Below are positions 1-6,932 of a DNA stretch of 7,137 nucleotides, one piece after another. The position numbers and the translations under genes are program-made. Every line of letters starts with the position of its first letter. The first letter of the stretch is position 1. This stretch comes from Cyanobacteria bacterium UBA11153 (GTDB lineage: Bacteria; Cyanobacteriota; Cyanobacteriia; Cyanobacteriales; Coleofasciculaceae). Under the pieces are notes generated by a model. That model was not told the origin of the DNA. It worked only from the letters and a program-made list of their open reading frames with translations, and ran no database searches. Location of the stretch: NCBI GenBank assembly GCA_003511885.1, contig DOIX01000044.1:1-7137 (forward strand), in the 5' to 3' direction.

Positions 1-98
1 TTATAAGCTTCTACGCATTTAATTTGTATATCCCCACACCAAAAAACCCACACCCCTTTCGATAAATTTACTATCCAATTTAGATGCGCCGCAGCTTA
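1..98. other. Non-coding stretch downstream of the CHAT gene
   Basis: These 98 bases follow the stop codon of the large leftward gene and carry no supportable gene. The only structure I see is a direct repeat of CCCACACC at 33-40 and 47-54, separated by six A residues. I find no convincing hairpin plus T-run that would act as a terminator for the leftward transcript, so termination probably lies beyond the left edge or is factor-dependent. Confidence 0.6.
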
Positions 99-3000
99 TT
101 ACCAAGGATTGCCAATCATGGTAAAGGCACTCCAATAATAAGGATGGGAAAGTTTAGTGTCTCCCTGTTTTAATAATTCAGGAGGTAAAGGAATATTTCC
201 TCTTGGAGTAACTAATTGTCCATTTTCCAGTCGCACTTCACCTCGAATCATCGCTAATTGTGCCTGTCGTAAGGCTTCGGCTTTGATGGGTACTTCCTTC
301 AATTGCTCGTAAAATGTGGTCATTAATCCTACTGTACCGGAATCGCTCACATACCACAAACTGCCTAACGCTGATTTGACTCCAGCTTGCACGGCTAATC
401 CAGCAAAACCTAATTCTGCCTCTTCATCTCCTAAAGCAGTACGACAAGCACTCAATACCATTAATTCTATGGGTGGATTGTTTAATTTGAGATCTCGTAA
501 ATGATTCAGTTGCAATTTTTGATTCCATAACTGAATGTAGGAGTTGCTTAATTCACCAGGTTGAAATTCGCCGTGGGTGGCTAAATGGAGAATACCAAAG
601 GGTTGATTATCACGAGCTTTTTGCAGATTTTCTATGGTAAAGGAGTCGTTTAGAAATGATTTTCCTTTCCATAATTTTCCAGAAATTACTGATAACTCGA
701 ATGGTACAGCAGGCAGAGCATTAGCATCAGTAAATTGAGATGCTCCCATGGCTAAAACTTGCAAATCTTTGAGAGAAACATAGCGGGTATCAGACAGGGA
801 AAGGCTGGGCATTAAGCCAACACTATATTTTTCGACAATAAAGTTTTCTCCATCATAGAGTGCCGCGAAAGGAAGGGATCTTAATCCTGTATCTGCCATA
901 AAGACAAGATTATTAATTTGTCGGGATTGTAATTCTGCTTCCATTGGTGCAATTAACCACTGATAAAGCTGTTTGCCTGGAGCGCGATAGTTGCGAGGTA
1001 TCCCGATACTAGTGACAGCTTCGCGGAATTTTTCGGCTGTTTCTAAAACATTTTGTCTGGTTGCCCCTGCGATGGTATAGCGAATGGGGTTTCCTGTGGC
1101 GGTGAGCAGGATTAATTCTAGTCTATCTGTTGGTTGGGGTGGCGGATTGTTGGGGGCAGTTTGGACTTGATTTACGGATAATCCGGATGAGGTAAATTCC
1201 CAGAGGGTTTCTGACTGCTTGTTAGTTGGTTTAGTTTCAGATTTGCTACTAGTGGTTGGGAAGGAGACATTACTGGGAACAAAGAAGCAATAGATTAGGG
1301 CTGGTTTTGTGCCAGTGGCTTGTTCGATTTTCTGTAATTCTTTTTGGGCTTGTTCCAGGTTAAAATTTTGGGTAGTGGTGGTATTAAGTTGTGATTCAAA
1401 TGCAGTGGTAAACTTGGTTTCTTGTTGAGCGATTTCGGCGACAGTAGCTGGGTTAGAGGTAATTACAGAAAGCACCGGATCTTCTGGTGACTGCTTAATC
1501 TCTTTTGGGGGGTTAATTCGATCGTTTTCTGTAAGATCCACTGGATTAACAGGTTCATTAATGCTAATAATTTTAATATTGCCTTCCGTGTGGGTGAAGA
1601 GGAAAGATTGGGAAGGATTAATGGTAGAATTACCACTGGTAATTGCACCTGCTGTACCATTGGTAGTAGCATCGCCAACGATAAATGGTGTTGTGCCGTT
1701 GCCGCCGTGAGTAATTGTGATATCGCCGCTGCCGTTGCCGCCAGCAGTGGAAATACTTGCTAAAATATTATTGCGATCGCGAAATGTCCCCGTCGCCCGG
1801 AAAAATTGTCCTGTGGTAATGTTAACGTCCCCACCTTCTCCATTACTACCGCCTTGGGCGTTAATAAAGCCCACTTGAATATCGTTAATGGGATCTAGAA
1901 GTACGTTACCACCATTTCCGATACTACCGCTACTATTAATATCGTTAGTAGTAATTGCTGTGGATGCTTTAACTGTGATATCGCCGCCACTAGTACCGCT
2001 ACTATTGAGGTTGCCTGTAGAAATTGTCCCGTTATTACTGGTTAATTCAATAATTCCGCCAGTGCCCGTGGTAGCACTAGTATTGATATCGGAGGTAATA
2101 ATATCATTTTCTGCGATCGCAGTTATATTATTCGCGTTAATCCCTTGAGTGTTAATACTATTTGCGCTGGCAATTGTTAAATTTCCTAAACGGGTACTAT
2201 TTCCGACATCTCCTGTAACAGTAATGTTACCCGTACCTCCTTTAAGGGTAAGATTCTGGCTACCATTGATTGTACCGTTGAAGTTAATATCCCCCACACC
2301 GCTTCCAGTATCTATCGTAATATTGTTACCCAGATTGGTATTGCCATTTACGGTAATATTTTGGTTGGCGGTGGTAATGTCAGCATTCAAGTTAATCGTT
2401 GTACTGTTGAGGGTAAGTGATGCGTTACTCAATCCGGTAATTGCGCCATTAAAATTGAGGGTAGTGCTAGTAAAATTTACTGAATTATTGAGGAGGACGG
2501 GACTGTTGAAGGTAATATTACTATTGTTAGCGGTAATATCTCCTCCGGTAACTACTAGAGAGCCACTTTGAAAAAAGTCTCCCCCTAAAATCATATCAGC
2601 AGCAGCATCAATAGTAACTTGTCCGCTATGAGCGATAGTCAAGCCACCACCAGTAGTATTGATAGCGCCGTTAAAATTAAAATTATTGCCAGTTAAATTA
2701 ATTCCATTGGCTGCATTTGTATTCAAAATCCCCAGACTAGTAGTGCCAGTACCCGCATTTTGAATTAAGCTAGCGGCTGTCAGGGAATTTGCCGTGAAAT
2801 TATTAGCACTAGTAACAGTCAGATTTCCCAATCTAGTGGTGCTACCGACGGCTTGGGCAAAATTAATATTACCCGTACCTGCAATTAGAGTGAAATTTTG
2901 GTTCCCGTCAACTGTACCATTAAAATTCATATCGCCATTACCCGTATTGAGAGTAATAGCATTAGATAAAGCCGTATTGCCATTAATACTAATACTTTGT

Positions 3001-5525
3001 CCAGCAGTAGTAAGGTTAGCATTGAGAATCGTTGTTCCTTCCAGAGTAATCGAGGCATTACCCGTGCCAGTAATAGTATTGTTAACCGGGATTATACCAA
3101 AGGGCGATCGCAAAATTATCGGATCGCTAAAGGTTACGTTATCCAATAAATTAATTGTACCGCTACCACTGATAGTTCCCATAATAATTGAAGCAAAGCC
3201 ATCAGTTATATTAGCAATTTCCTCGGCACTTACAAAGGTTGTTATCGGATCTCCCACTCCACCTATTTCTAGATTATTACTGGCGGTTTGTGGTTGCAAA
3301 GTGAGATTGCCACTACCCAAAATTTGAGGAGTACCAAAACCACTTAATTGAATTCTATCACTAGTAAGAGTAATATTTCCAATTCCCGAATCGATTTGAT
3401 TAAAAATTGTGATACCACTAGTAGTAACATTCTGATTCGTTCCCAGTAGAATAATATCTCCACCCTCAGACCTTAAAGCACCACCATCAATATCAATTAT
3501 AATACCATTGCCACCCCGACTATCCGTGCTAGAACCCGTAACACTGATATCACCACCACTCGAATTTACCAAACTATTAATTCGTACCCCAATATCATTA
3601 CTACTCGAACCTATTAAAGTAATATTTCCCCCACCTGAATCAATAGAATTATTGATACTATCTGTATTAATACCACGGGAAATAGAACCAGAACCAGTAA
3701 TCTTAATATCCCCACCACCAGAATTAATTTGCCCCTTACCAAAATCAGGATTATTCCAAATATTCACACCATCAGACAAAATACTCGAACCAGTAATAGT
3801 AATATCTCCGCCCCTCGAATCAATCGGGTTACTTATCGTCACGCCATCAGACTCGCTAGCAGTACCAATTAAAATAATATTGCCACCACCAGTAGAGATA
3901 AAACTGTTAACTTGAACAGTACCTTCACCATCACCATTAACATCACCAATTAGAGTAACATTACCGCCATTAGTCGTAATACCAGAATTGACAAAAATAT
4001 TTTCGTAAGCCTGGGCAGTCAAACTAACTCCAGGAGTCGTAATATTAACAGGATCGTTAAAATTAATATCACCCGTAGCTTGGAGAATAACATTAGCTGT
4101 TGCACTACTAATCGTGCTACTATTAATTTCATTATCAATATTGATATTATCGGTAAATTCGTCATTAACCGCCAAATCAGTGGGATTAACAGAACTGGCA
4201 ACAATTGTGATATTATTTGGATCTAAAAGTAAAGTCCCAAATTGTCCATTCACCGCCGATAAATCAGCCGTACCGACAAAATCCAGAAAATCCTTACCCG
4301 ATACTTCGGCAAAACCGCCATTACCACTAATATTTCCCCCTTTAGCAGTAATATTGCCATAAAATCCCGTTGCCAGATCCGACCAAACTATAACTCTGCC
4401 ACCATTACCATTATTAACTGCATCTGCCCTAATTTCTGAATCGCTACTTATATATGTGTGGGTAGCATTAGGTATTGTACCTTTCCCTTGAAAATCTCCC
4501 CCAATCCTAATATTACCGCCACCACTAACTCCAGAAGCATTCAAACTAGCACTACTCAAACCCACCTTATTCCCAATTACATTAATTTCACCGCCAATTT
4601 GATTATTTCCTAAATTAGAAGCAATAATATTACCAGAAATAATAGCCACTCCCGACTCATTCGGTATCCTCATCCCCGAAGCATTAAGCTTTACCTCCCC
4701 AGCTTGAGTGACACTAACTCCTGTATCTATCGAACCAGTTAATAAACTAGGTAAATCTTTTGGTGCAATCGGCAGTACCAATCCATTATTATCCCTAGGC
4801 GGTGCAATTTCCAAACTTAGTAAATTTCCCGGTTGACTAACCCGCACTAAACTCGAACCAGGTATCGCTGCAATAGTAATCCTGCCTCCGGAAGAAGCTA
4901 GATTACCCGTATTAATAACACTCCCACCCAATAAAGTTAAATTACTTCCTGGGGCAAGAACTAAATTACCAGAATTAACGATAATTCCAGACTGAGCTAA
5001 ATCAAAAGCAAACTGATTAGGATTACCCAAAAAAGATTGATAATTATTAGAGCCAACAGCATTAAACCAACGATTATTGTCAAAACCAATAGCCGTAGCC
5101 GTCGTCGCCATAAAATCGCCAGGGACATTTAAACTAGCATTATGCCCAAACAATATCCCCGCCGGATTCATTAAATATAAATTAGAGTTTCCCCCAGTTA
5201 CCTGAATTAAACCATTAATCAGAGAAGGATTACCACCAACTACCCTGCCCAAGATATTCTGAATCTGTGGATTCGAGAGAAAATTAGCAACTTCACCAGC
5301 AGACAGTCCAAATTCCTGAAAACTATGGAAAAGATTTACCCCATCTCCAGAAAAACTACCACCAGAAATATCAAAACGTTTCCCATCAGGAGTAACAACT
5401 GTATTTGTACCATCCGCAGCAGGCGTAATCGATTGGGATAGGGCAGGAATTTCATTAAACACTATCCCTTGAATGAGAGAAAAAAATAATAATAACCACT
5501 GCAACGATAACTGGGCAGGTTTCAT
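99..5525 (-). CDS. Secreted TPS-haemagglutinin / beta-helix protein with C-terminal CHAT peptidase domain
   Basis: Predicted exported protein of 1808 residues. Seen in the sequence: a signal peptide (about 1-30, possible cleavage ALS|QS); a TPS/haemagglutinin activation domain (about 31-150) with MNPAGILFG at 119-127; GGRVIVWSD at 375-383 and GTLLLDPNNI at 430-439, blocks I recognise from this family; a long Gly/Asn/Ser/Thr-rich right-handed beta-helix-like region to about 1320; a helical, low-complexity linker with helices near 1360-1380 and 1388-1404; ALIYC at 1409-1413; and a CHAT domain to the end, with HLATHGEF (catalytic His1651), LSACRTALGD (catalytic Cys1694) and terminal HPYYWSAFTMIGNPW. 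From family knowledge, TPS proteins cross the outer membrane through a TpsB pore, and CHAT domains are caspase-like cysteine peptidases. The inference is a surface or released protein carrying a protease; its substrate is unknown. The start is well bounded because an in-frame TAG lies two codons upstream (5529-5531). No clear Shine-Dalgarno sequence is present. Only two cysteines occur in the whole protein. No TpsB gene is visible nearby. Confidence 0.93.
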   Translation of the reverse strand: MKPAQLSLQWLLLFFSLIQGIVFNEIPALSQSITPAADGTNTVVTPDGKRFDISGGSFSGDGVNLFHSFQEFGLSAGEVANFLSNPQIQNILGRVVGGNPSLINGLIQVTGGNSNLYLMNPAGILFGHNASLNVPGDFMATTATAIGFDNNRWFNAVGSNNYQSFLGNPNQFAFDLAQSGIIVNSGNLVLAPGSNLTLLGGSVINTGNLASSGGRITIAAIPGSSLVRVSQPGNLLSLEIAPPRDNNGLVLPIAPKDLPSLLTGSIDTGVSVTQAGEVKLNASGMRIPNESGVAIISGNIIASNLGNNQIGGEINVIGNKVGLSSASLNASGVSGGGNIRIGGDFQGKGTIPNATHTYISSDSEIRADAVNNGNGGRVIVWSDLATGFYGNITAKGGNISGNGGFAEVSGKDFLDFVGTADLSAVNGQFGTLLLDPNNITIVASSVNPTDLAVNDEFTDNINIDNEINSSTISSATANVILQATGDINFNDPVNITTPGVSLTAQAYENIFVNSGITTNGGNVTLIGDVNGDGEGTVQVNSFISTGGGNIILIGTASESDGVTISNPIDSRGGDITITGSSILSDGVNIWNNPDFGKGQINSGGGDIKITGSGSISRGINTDSINNSIDSGGGNITLIGSSSNDIGVRINSLVNSSGGDISVTGSSTDSRGGNGIIIDIDGGALRSEGGDIILLGTNQNVTTSGITIFNQIDSGIGNITLTSDRIQLSGFGTPQILGSGNLTLQPQTASNNLEIGGVGDPITTFVSAEEIANITDGFASIIMGTISGSGTINLLDNVTFSDPIILRSPFGIIPVNNTITGTGNASITLEGTTILNANLTTAGQSISINGNTALSNAITLNTGNGDMNFNGTVDGNQNFTLIAGTGNINFAQAVGSTTRLGNLTVTSANNFTANSLTAASLIQNAGTGTTSLGILNTNAANGINLTGNNFNFNGAINTTGGGLTIAHSGQVTIDAAADMILGGDFFQSGSLVVTGGDITANNSNITFNSPVLLNNSVNFTSTTLNFNGAITGLSNASLTLNSTTINLNADITTANQNITVNGNTNLGNNITIDTGSGVGDINFNGTINGSQNLTLKGGTGNITVTGDVGNSTRLGNLTIASANSINTQGINANNITAIAENDIITSDINTSATTGTGGIIELTSNNGTISTGNLNSSGTSGGDITVKASTAITTNDINSSGSIGNGGNVLLDPINDIQVGFINAQGGSNGEGGDVNITTGQFFRATGTFRDRNNILASISTAGGNGSGDITITHGGNGTTPFIVGDATTNGTAGAITSGNSTINPSQSFLFTHTEGNIKIISINEPVNPVDLTENDRINPPKEIKQSPEDPVLSVITSNPATVAEIAQQETKFTTAFESQLNTTTTQNFNLEQAQKELQKIEQATGTKPALIYCFFVPSNVSFPTTSSKSETKPTNKQSETLWEFTSSGLSVNQVQTAPNNPPPQPTDRLELILLTATGNPIRYTIAGATRQNVLETAEKFREAVTSIGIPRNYRAPGKQLYQWLIAPMEAELQSRQINNLVFMADTGLRSLPFAALYDGENFIVEKYSVGLMPSLSLSDTRYVSLKDLQVLAMGASQFTDANALPAVPFELSVISGKLWKGKSFLNDSFTIENLQKARDNQPFGILHLATHGEFQPGELSNSYIQLWNQKLQLNHLRDLKLNNPPIELMVLSACRTALGDEEAELGFAGLAVQAGVKSALGSLWYVSDSGTVGLMTTFYEQLKEVPIKAEALRQAQLAMIRGEVRLENGQLVTPRGNIPLPPELLKQGDTKLSHPYYWSAFTMIGNPW
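102..1127 (-). other. CHAT caspase-like peptidase domain
   Basis: Residues 1467-1808 form the core CHAT domain; related sequence probably begins near 1388, because the helix ending in TGTKPALIYC resembles the lead-in seen in other CHAT proteins. Histidine 1651 (codon 573-575) sits in HLATHGEF and cysteine 1694 (codon 444-446) in LSACRTALGD, 43 residues apart, the usual arrangement of the caspase-type dyad. The ADTGLRSLPFAALYDG block (about 1553-1568) and the terminal YWSAFTMIGNPW complete the typical profile. Both catalytic residues are present, so an active peptidase is plausible. Activity itself is not shown by sequence. Confidence 0.92.
1773..1780. repeat. HIP1 palindrome GCGATCGC (in CHAT gene)
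   Basis: The highly iterated palindrome of cyanobacterial genomes, here inside codons for Arg-Asp-Arg in the FRDRNN segment of the CHAT protein. Six exact copies in this window (starts 1773, 2113, 3104, 5882, 6216, 6487) far exceed the chance expectation of about 0.1 for an 8-mer and are the main taxonomic clue. Confidence 0.9.
2113..2120. repeat. HIP1 palindrome (in CHAT gene)
   Basis: Exact GCGATCGC, read in frame as Thr-Ala-Ile-Ala-Glu of the beta-helix region. Confidence 0.9.
2154..2441 (-). repeat. Duplicated beta-helix module, copy 2 (residues 1029-1124)
   Basis: A 96-residue block starting ITGLSNASLTLNS and ending RLGNLTIASANSI, the partner of residues 818-910. About 118 residues separate the copies. 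They include the LGGDFFQSGSLVVTGGDIT segment, which belongs to a different recurrent motif of these proteins. The copies differ by three residues in length, with indels near the ILNAN/INLNAD and NTGNGD/DTGSGVGD positions. Confidence 0.8.
2796..3074 (-). repeat. Duplicated beta-helix module, copy 1 (residues 818-910)
   Basis: A 93-residue block starting ITGTGNASITLEG and ending RLGNLTVTSANNF. It aligns along its whole length, with two small gaps, to the block at residues 1029-1124. More than half of the positions are identical by eye, including shared NGNT, NFNGT, GTGNI and TRLGNLT segments. It is best explained as an internal segmental duplication within the beta-helix. Confidence 0.8.
3104..3111. 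repeat. HIP1 palindrome (in CHAT gene)
   Basis: Exact GCGATCGC, read in a different frame from the copy at 2113, giving Leu-Arg-Ser-Pro. Confidence 0.9.
3381..3968 (-). repeat. Seven imperfect tandem beta-helix repeats in the CHAT protein
   Basis: Residues about 520-715 comprise seven consecutive units, each opening with GG(N/D)(I/V) followed by a short beta strand such as TLIG, ITITG, IKITG, SVTG or ILLG. I count unit lengths of about 27, 25, 32, 28, 25, 31 and 28 residues, consistent with one or two coils of a right-handed beta-helix each. The DNA repeats too, as plus-strand cores like TAATATC followed by CC-rich triplets and GAAT. Unit lengths vary and the DNA has diverged, so this is an old expansion rather than a fresh slippage product. 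Confidence 0.8.
5076..5435 (-). other. TPS / haemagglutinin activation domain
   Basis: Residues about 31-150 form the secretion domain recognised by a TpsB (Omp85-type) transporter in known two-partner systems. Visible marks are the opening SITPAADGTNTVVTPDG, the FHSFQEFGLSAGEVANF block (about 66-82), the NPQIQNILGRVVGGNPSLIN stretch (about 85-104) and the NPAGILFG motif (120-127), whose Asn-Pro-x-Gly-Ile core is characteristic. The domain looks complete and undamaged. Confidence 0.88.
5436..5525 (-). other. Predicted Sec signal peptide of the CHAT protein
   Basis: The first 30 residues have one basic residue (Lys2), a hydrophobic core at about 10-23 (WLLLFFSLIQGIVF) and a plausible signal peptidase I site after Ala28-Leu29-Ser30, before Gln31. 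The TPS domain begins directly afterwards, as expected for a two-partner-secretion exoprotein. The cleavage point is inferred by eye. Confidence 0.75.
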
Positions 5526-5572
5526 AAACTATACTGAAATGAAAATTAATAAAACTCAACAAAAAATGGGAA

Positions 5573-5599
5573 GGTTGGGTTGAGGAACAAAACCCAACC
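5573..5599. repeat. Dispersed-type palindrome in the leader of the CHAT gene
   Basis: Perfect 9-bp inverted repeat: GGTTGGGTT (5573-5581) and AACCCAACC (5591-5599) around a 9-base loop, GAGGAACAA. From memory, near-identical palindromes with the loop GAGGAACGA are scattered through many cyanobacterial genomes as REP-like elements; I could not search to confirm. It lies 47 bp upstream of the ATG of the large gene, so it may be transcribed as a hairpin in its 5' leader. There is no T-run on the minus-strand side, so it is not a classic terminator for gcvT. Confidence 0.75.
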
Positions 5600-5690
5600 A
5601 TACCGATCTATACTAACAGGTTAATTTTGGGTTTGGTAGAGCGGGGGAGGAGTGTGGATGTAAGATTGAATCTGGGCGAGTCGAATGATA

Positions 5691-5738
5691 TTTTTTTTTA
5701 ACGCAAAGAGCGCAAAGGGTAACGCAAAGGGCGCAAAG
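5691..5738. repeat. T-tract plus CGCAAAG tandem repeat
   Basis: Nine T residues (5691-5699) are followed by four copies of CGCAAAG starting at 5702, 5711, 5723 and 5732. The spacing of 9, 12 and 9 bases shows that the larger unit is about 21 bp, repeated twice. Short repeats of this type are familiar between genes of filamentous cyanobacteria. This one lies 26 bp beyond the gcvT stop codon. The plus strand encodes a misleading NAKSAKGNAKGAK peptide here, a common artefact of this repeat. Confidence 0.8.
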
Positions 5739-5763
5739 GTAATGGAGAGATTTTGGGTTTTCC

Positions 5764-6885
5764 CTATTGTTTTCTGCGATAAAAGGGCTTCTTCACTACA
5801 AAGGCGGGATAAGACTTACCGCGAATTTGCACTTGTAAGGGTTGCCCGATATTGGATAAAGATGTGGGAAGATAGGCTAGTGCGATCGCAATTCCTAAAC
5901 TTGGAGATAAAGTACCGCTAGTTACTTCTCCCACTACTTCTCCATTAGATAATACCGGATAACCATGACGGGCAATATAGCGTCCCTCCATCTGAATTCC
6001 CACTAACCTGCGTTTGACTCCTGTGGCTTTTTGCTCCTCTAATACCGATCTTCCGATAAAATCGCCTTTACGATCCAAATGAACTAACCATCCCAAACCA
6101 GCTTCTAAGGGAGTTGTGGTTTCATCGATATCTTGTCCGTAGAGAGCCAGTGCAGCTTCCAATCGTAGCGTATCTCTTGCCCCCAAACCACAAGGAGTCA
6201 CGCCAGCACTAAATAGCGATCGCCATAATTCTACCCCAACATCTGGATCGACCATAATTTCAAATCCATCTTCCCCTGTATACCCCGTTCTCGCAATAAA
6301 CGCAGGTTTATTGAAAATAGTTCCCTGTAAATGTCCAAAAAACTTAACACCGCTTAAGTCTTCCCGCACCAAAGGCTGAAGATATGTAACAGATTTTGGT
6401 CCTTGGAGGGCAATTAAAACTCGATCCGGGGTAAGATCCTGGAAACTAATGGTAGAAGGTAAATTTGCCAACAACCAGGACTTATCGCGATCGCAAGTAG
6501 CCGCATTGACAATTATCGTTACAACTTCCTCGCCACCATCCTCGCCCTGATAGTAAACAATGATGTCATCAATAATGCCAGCTTGGGGATTCAACAAAAC
6601 CGTATACTGAGCTGCACCCTGTTGTAACCCCATCAAATCCGACGGTACTAATCGCTGCAAACTTTCCCGTAACTCTTTCCCCTTTAAGACAAATTTCCCC
6701 ATGTGGGAGATATCGAACATTCCCGCTGATGTCCGCACCGCTTCATGTTCCTGCCCTATTCCCCCATATTGTACAGGCATTTCCCAACCTGCAAAAGCAG
6801 TGATCCGGGCTTTTTGGGCAACAGCTAGGTGAAATAGAGGTGTCTTAGCAAGGGTTTCTGGTATGGATGAGTCTGACTTAGCCAT
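5764..6885 (-). CDS. gcvT: Glycine cleavage system T protein (aminomethyltransferase)
   Basis: A 373-residue cytosolic enzyme. With tetrahydrofolate it takes the aminomethyl group carried by the lipoyl arm of GcvH, releasing ammonia and forming 5,10-methylene-tetrahydrofolate (EC 2.1.2.10). In cyanobacteria the system also serves photorespiratory glycine. Seen: KTPLFHLAVAQKARITAFAGWEMPVQYGG in the N-terminal part (positions 14-42), MFDISHMGK at 56-64, GIIDDIIVYY at 103-112 containing the conserved active-site aspartate pair, VNAATCDRD at 126-134, ALQGPKS at 159-165, ARTGYTGEDGFEI at 198-210, GLGARDTLRLEAAL at 233-246 and the C-terminal KKPFYRR at 365-371. Length is normal and no key block is missing. 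The ATG at 6885 is chosen because the next upstream in-frame stop is TAA at 6922-6924, with no ATG, GTG or TTG between. A Shine-Dalgarno sequence is not evident. gcvH and gcvP are not in the window, so the genes of the system are apparently dispersed or lie outside it. Confidence 0.97.
   Translation of the reverse strand: MAKSDSSIPETLAKTPLFHLAVAQKARITAFAGWEMPVQYGGIGQEHEAVRTSAGMFDISHMGKFVLKGKELRESLQRLVPSDLMGLQQGAAQYTVLLNPQAGIIDDIIVYYQGEDGGEEVVTIIVNAATCDRDKSWLLANLPSTISFQDLTPDRVLIALQGPKSVTYLQPLVREDLSGVKFFGHLQGTIFNKPAFIARTGYTGEDGFEIMVDPDVGVELWRSLFSAGVTPCGLGARDTLRLEAALALYGQDIDETTTPLEAGLGWLVHLDRKGDFIGRSVLEEQKATGVKRRLVGIQMEGRYIARHGYPVLSNGEVVGEVTSGTLSPSLGIAIALAYLPTSLSNIGQPLQVQIRGKSYPAFVVKKPFYRRKQ
5882..5889. 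repeat. HIP1 palindrome (in gcvT)
   Basis: Exact GCGATCGC, encoding Ala-Ile-Ala in the GIAIALA stretch near the GcvT C-terminus. Confidence 0.9.
6216..6223. repeat. HIP1 palindrome (in gcvT)
   Basis: Exact GCGATCGC, encoding Trp-Arg-Ser-Leu at residues 221-224. Confidence 0.9.
6487..6494. repeat. HIP1 palindrome (in gcvT)
   Basis: Exact GCGATCGC, encoding Cys-Asp-Arg at residues 131-133 of GcvT. Confidence 0.9.
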
Positions 6886-6932
6886 TGCCGATTTGGTAAG
6901 GGTATTTTTTCTTAAAACAAGTTAACATTTTT

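Larger units (their letters stand above)
5526..5763. other. Intergenic region between gcvT and the CHAT gene
   Basis: 238 bp with no supportable gene. Besides the palindrome and the CGCAAAG repeat, TTTTGGGTTT occurs twice (5625-5634 and 5751-5760). I looked for a leftward sigma-70-type promoter. TATAGA and TATAGT-like boxes exist on the minus strand but lack a well-spaced -35, so I do not call one. No convincing intrinsic terminator for gcvT is visible. Confidence 0.6.

Noticed and set aside
1463..1678. Alternative minus-strand frame of 71 codons inside the CHAT gene
   Set aside because: A frame-shifted shadow of the CHAT coding sequence with Leu/Ile-rich low-complexity translation; the frame at 4019-4204 is the same kind of artefact.
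2794..3327. Plus-strand open frame of 177 codons opposite the CHAT gene
   Set aside because: It is antisense to the well-supported beta-helix coding region. The Val/Leu/Pro/Ile-rich translation is what reverse-complemented Asn/Gly/Thr/Ser codons give. The other plus-strand frames at 316-504, 1888-2571, 3508-3915 and 4114-4362 fail for the same reason.
3381..3968. Repeats considered as a CRISPR array
   Set aside because: The repeats are degenerate, in frame, vary from 75 to 96 bases in period and encode regular beta-helix units; there are no identical repeats with unique spacers.
5573..5599. Hairpin considered as the gcvT terminator
   Set aside because: There is no U-run after the stem in the leftward direction, and the hairpin is 165 bases beyond the gcvT stop; a dispersed repeat explains it better.
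5685..5921. Plus-strand frame of 78 codons over the gcvT end
   Set aside because: It starts in the T-tract and CGCAAAG repeat and then runs antisense through the conserved gcvT C-terminus. The NAKSAKGNAKGAK peptide is a known type of repeat artefact.
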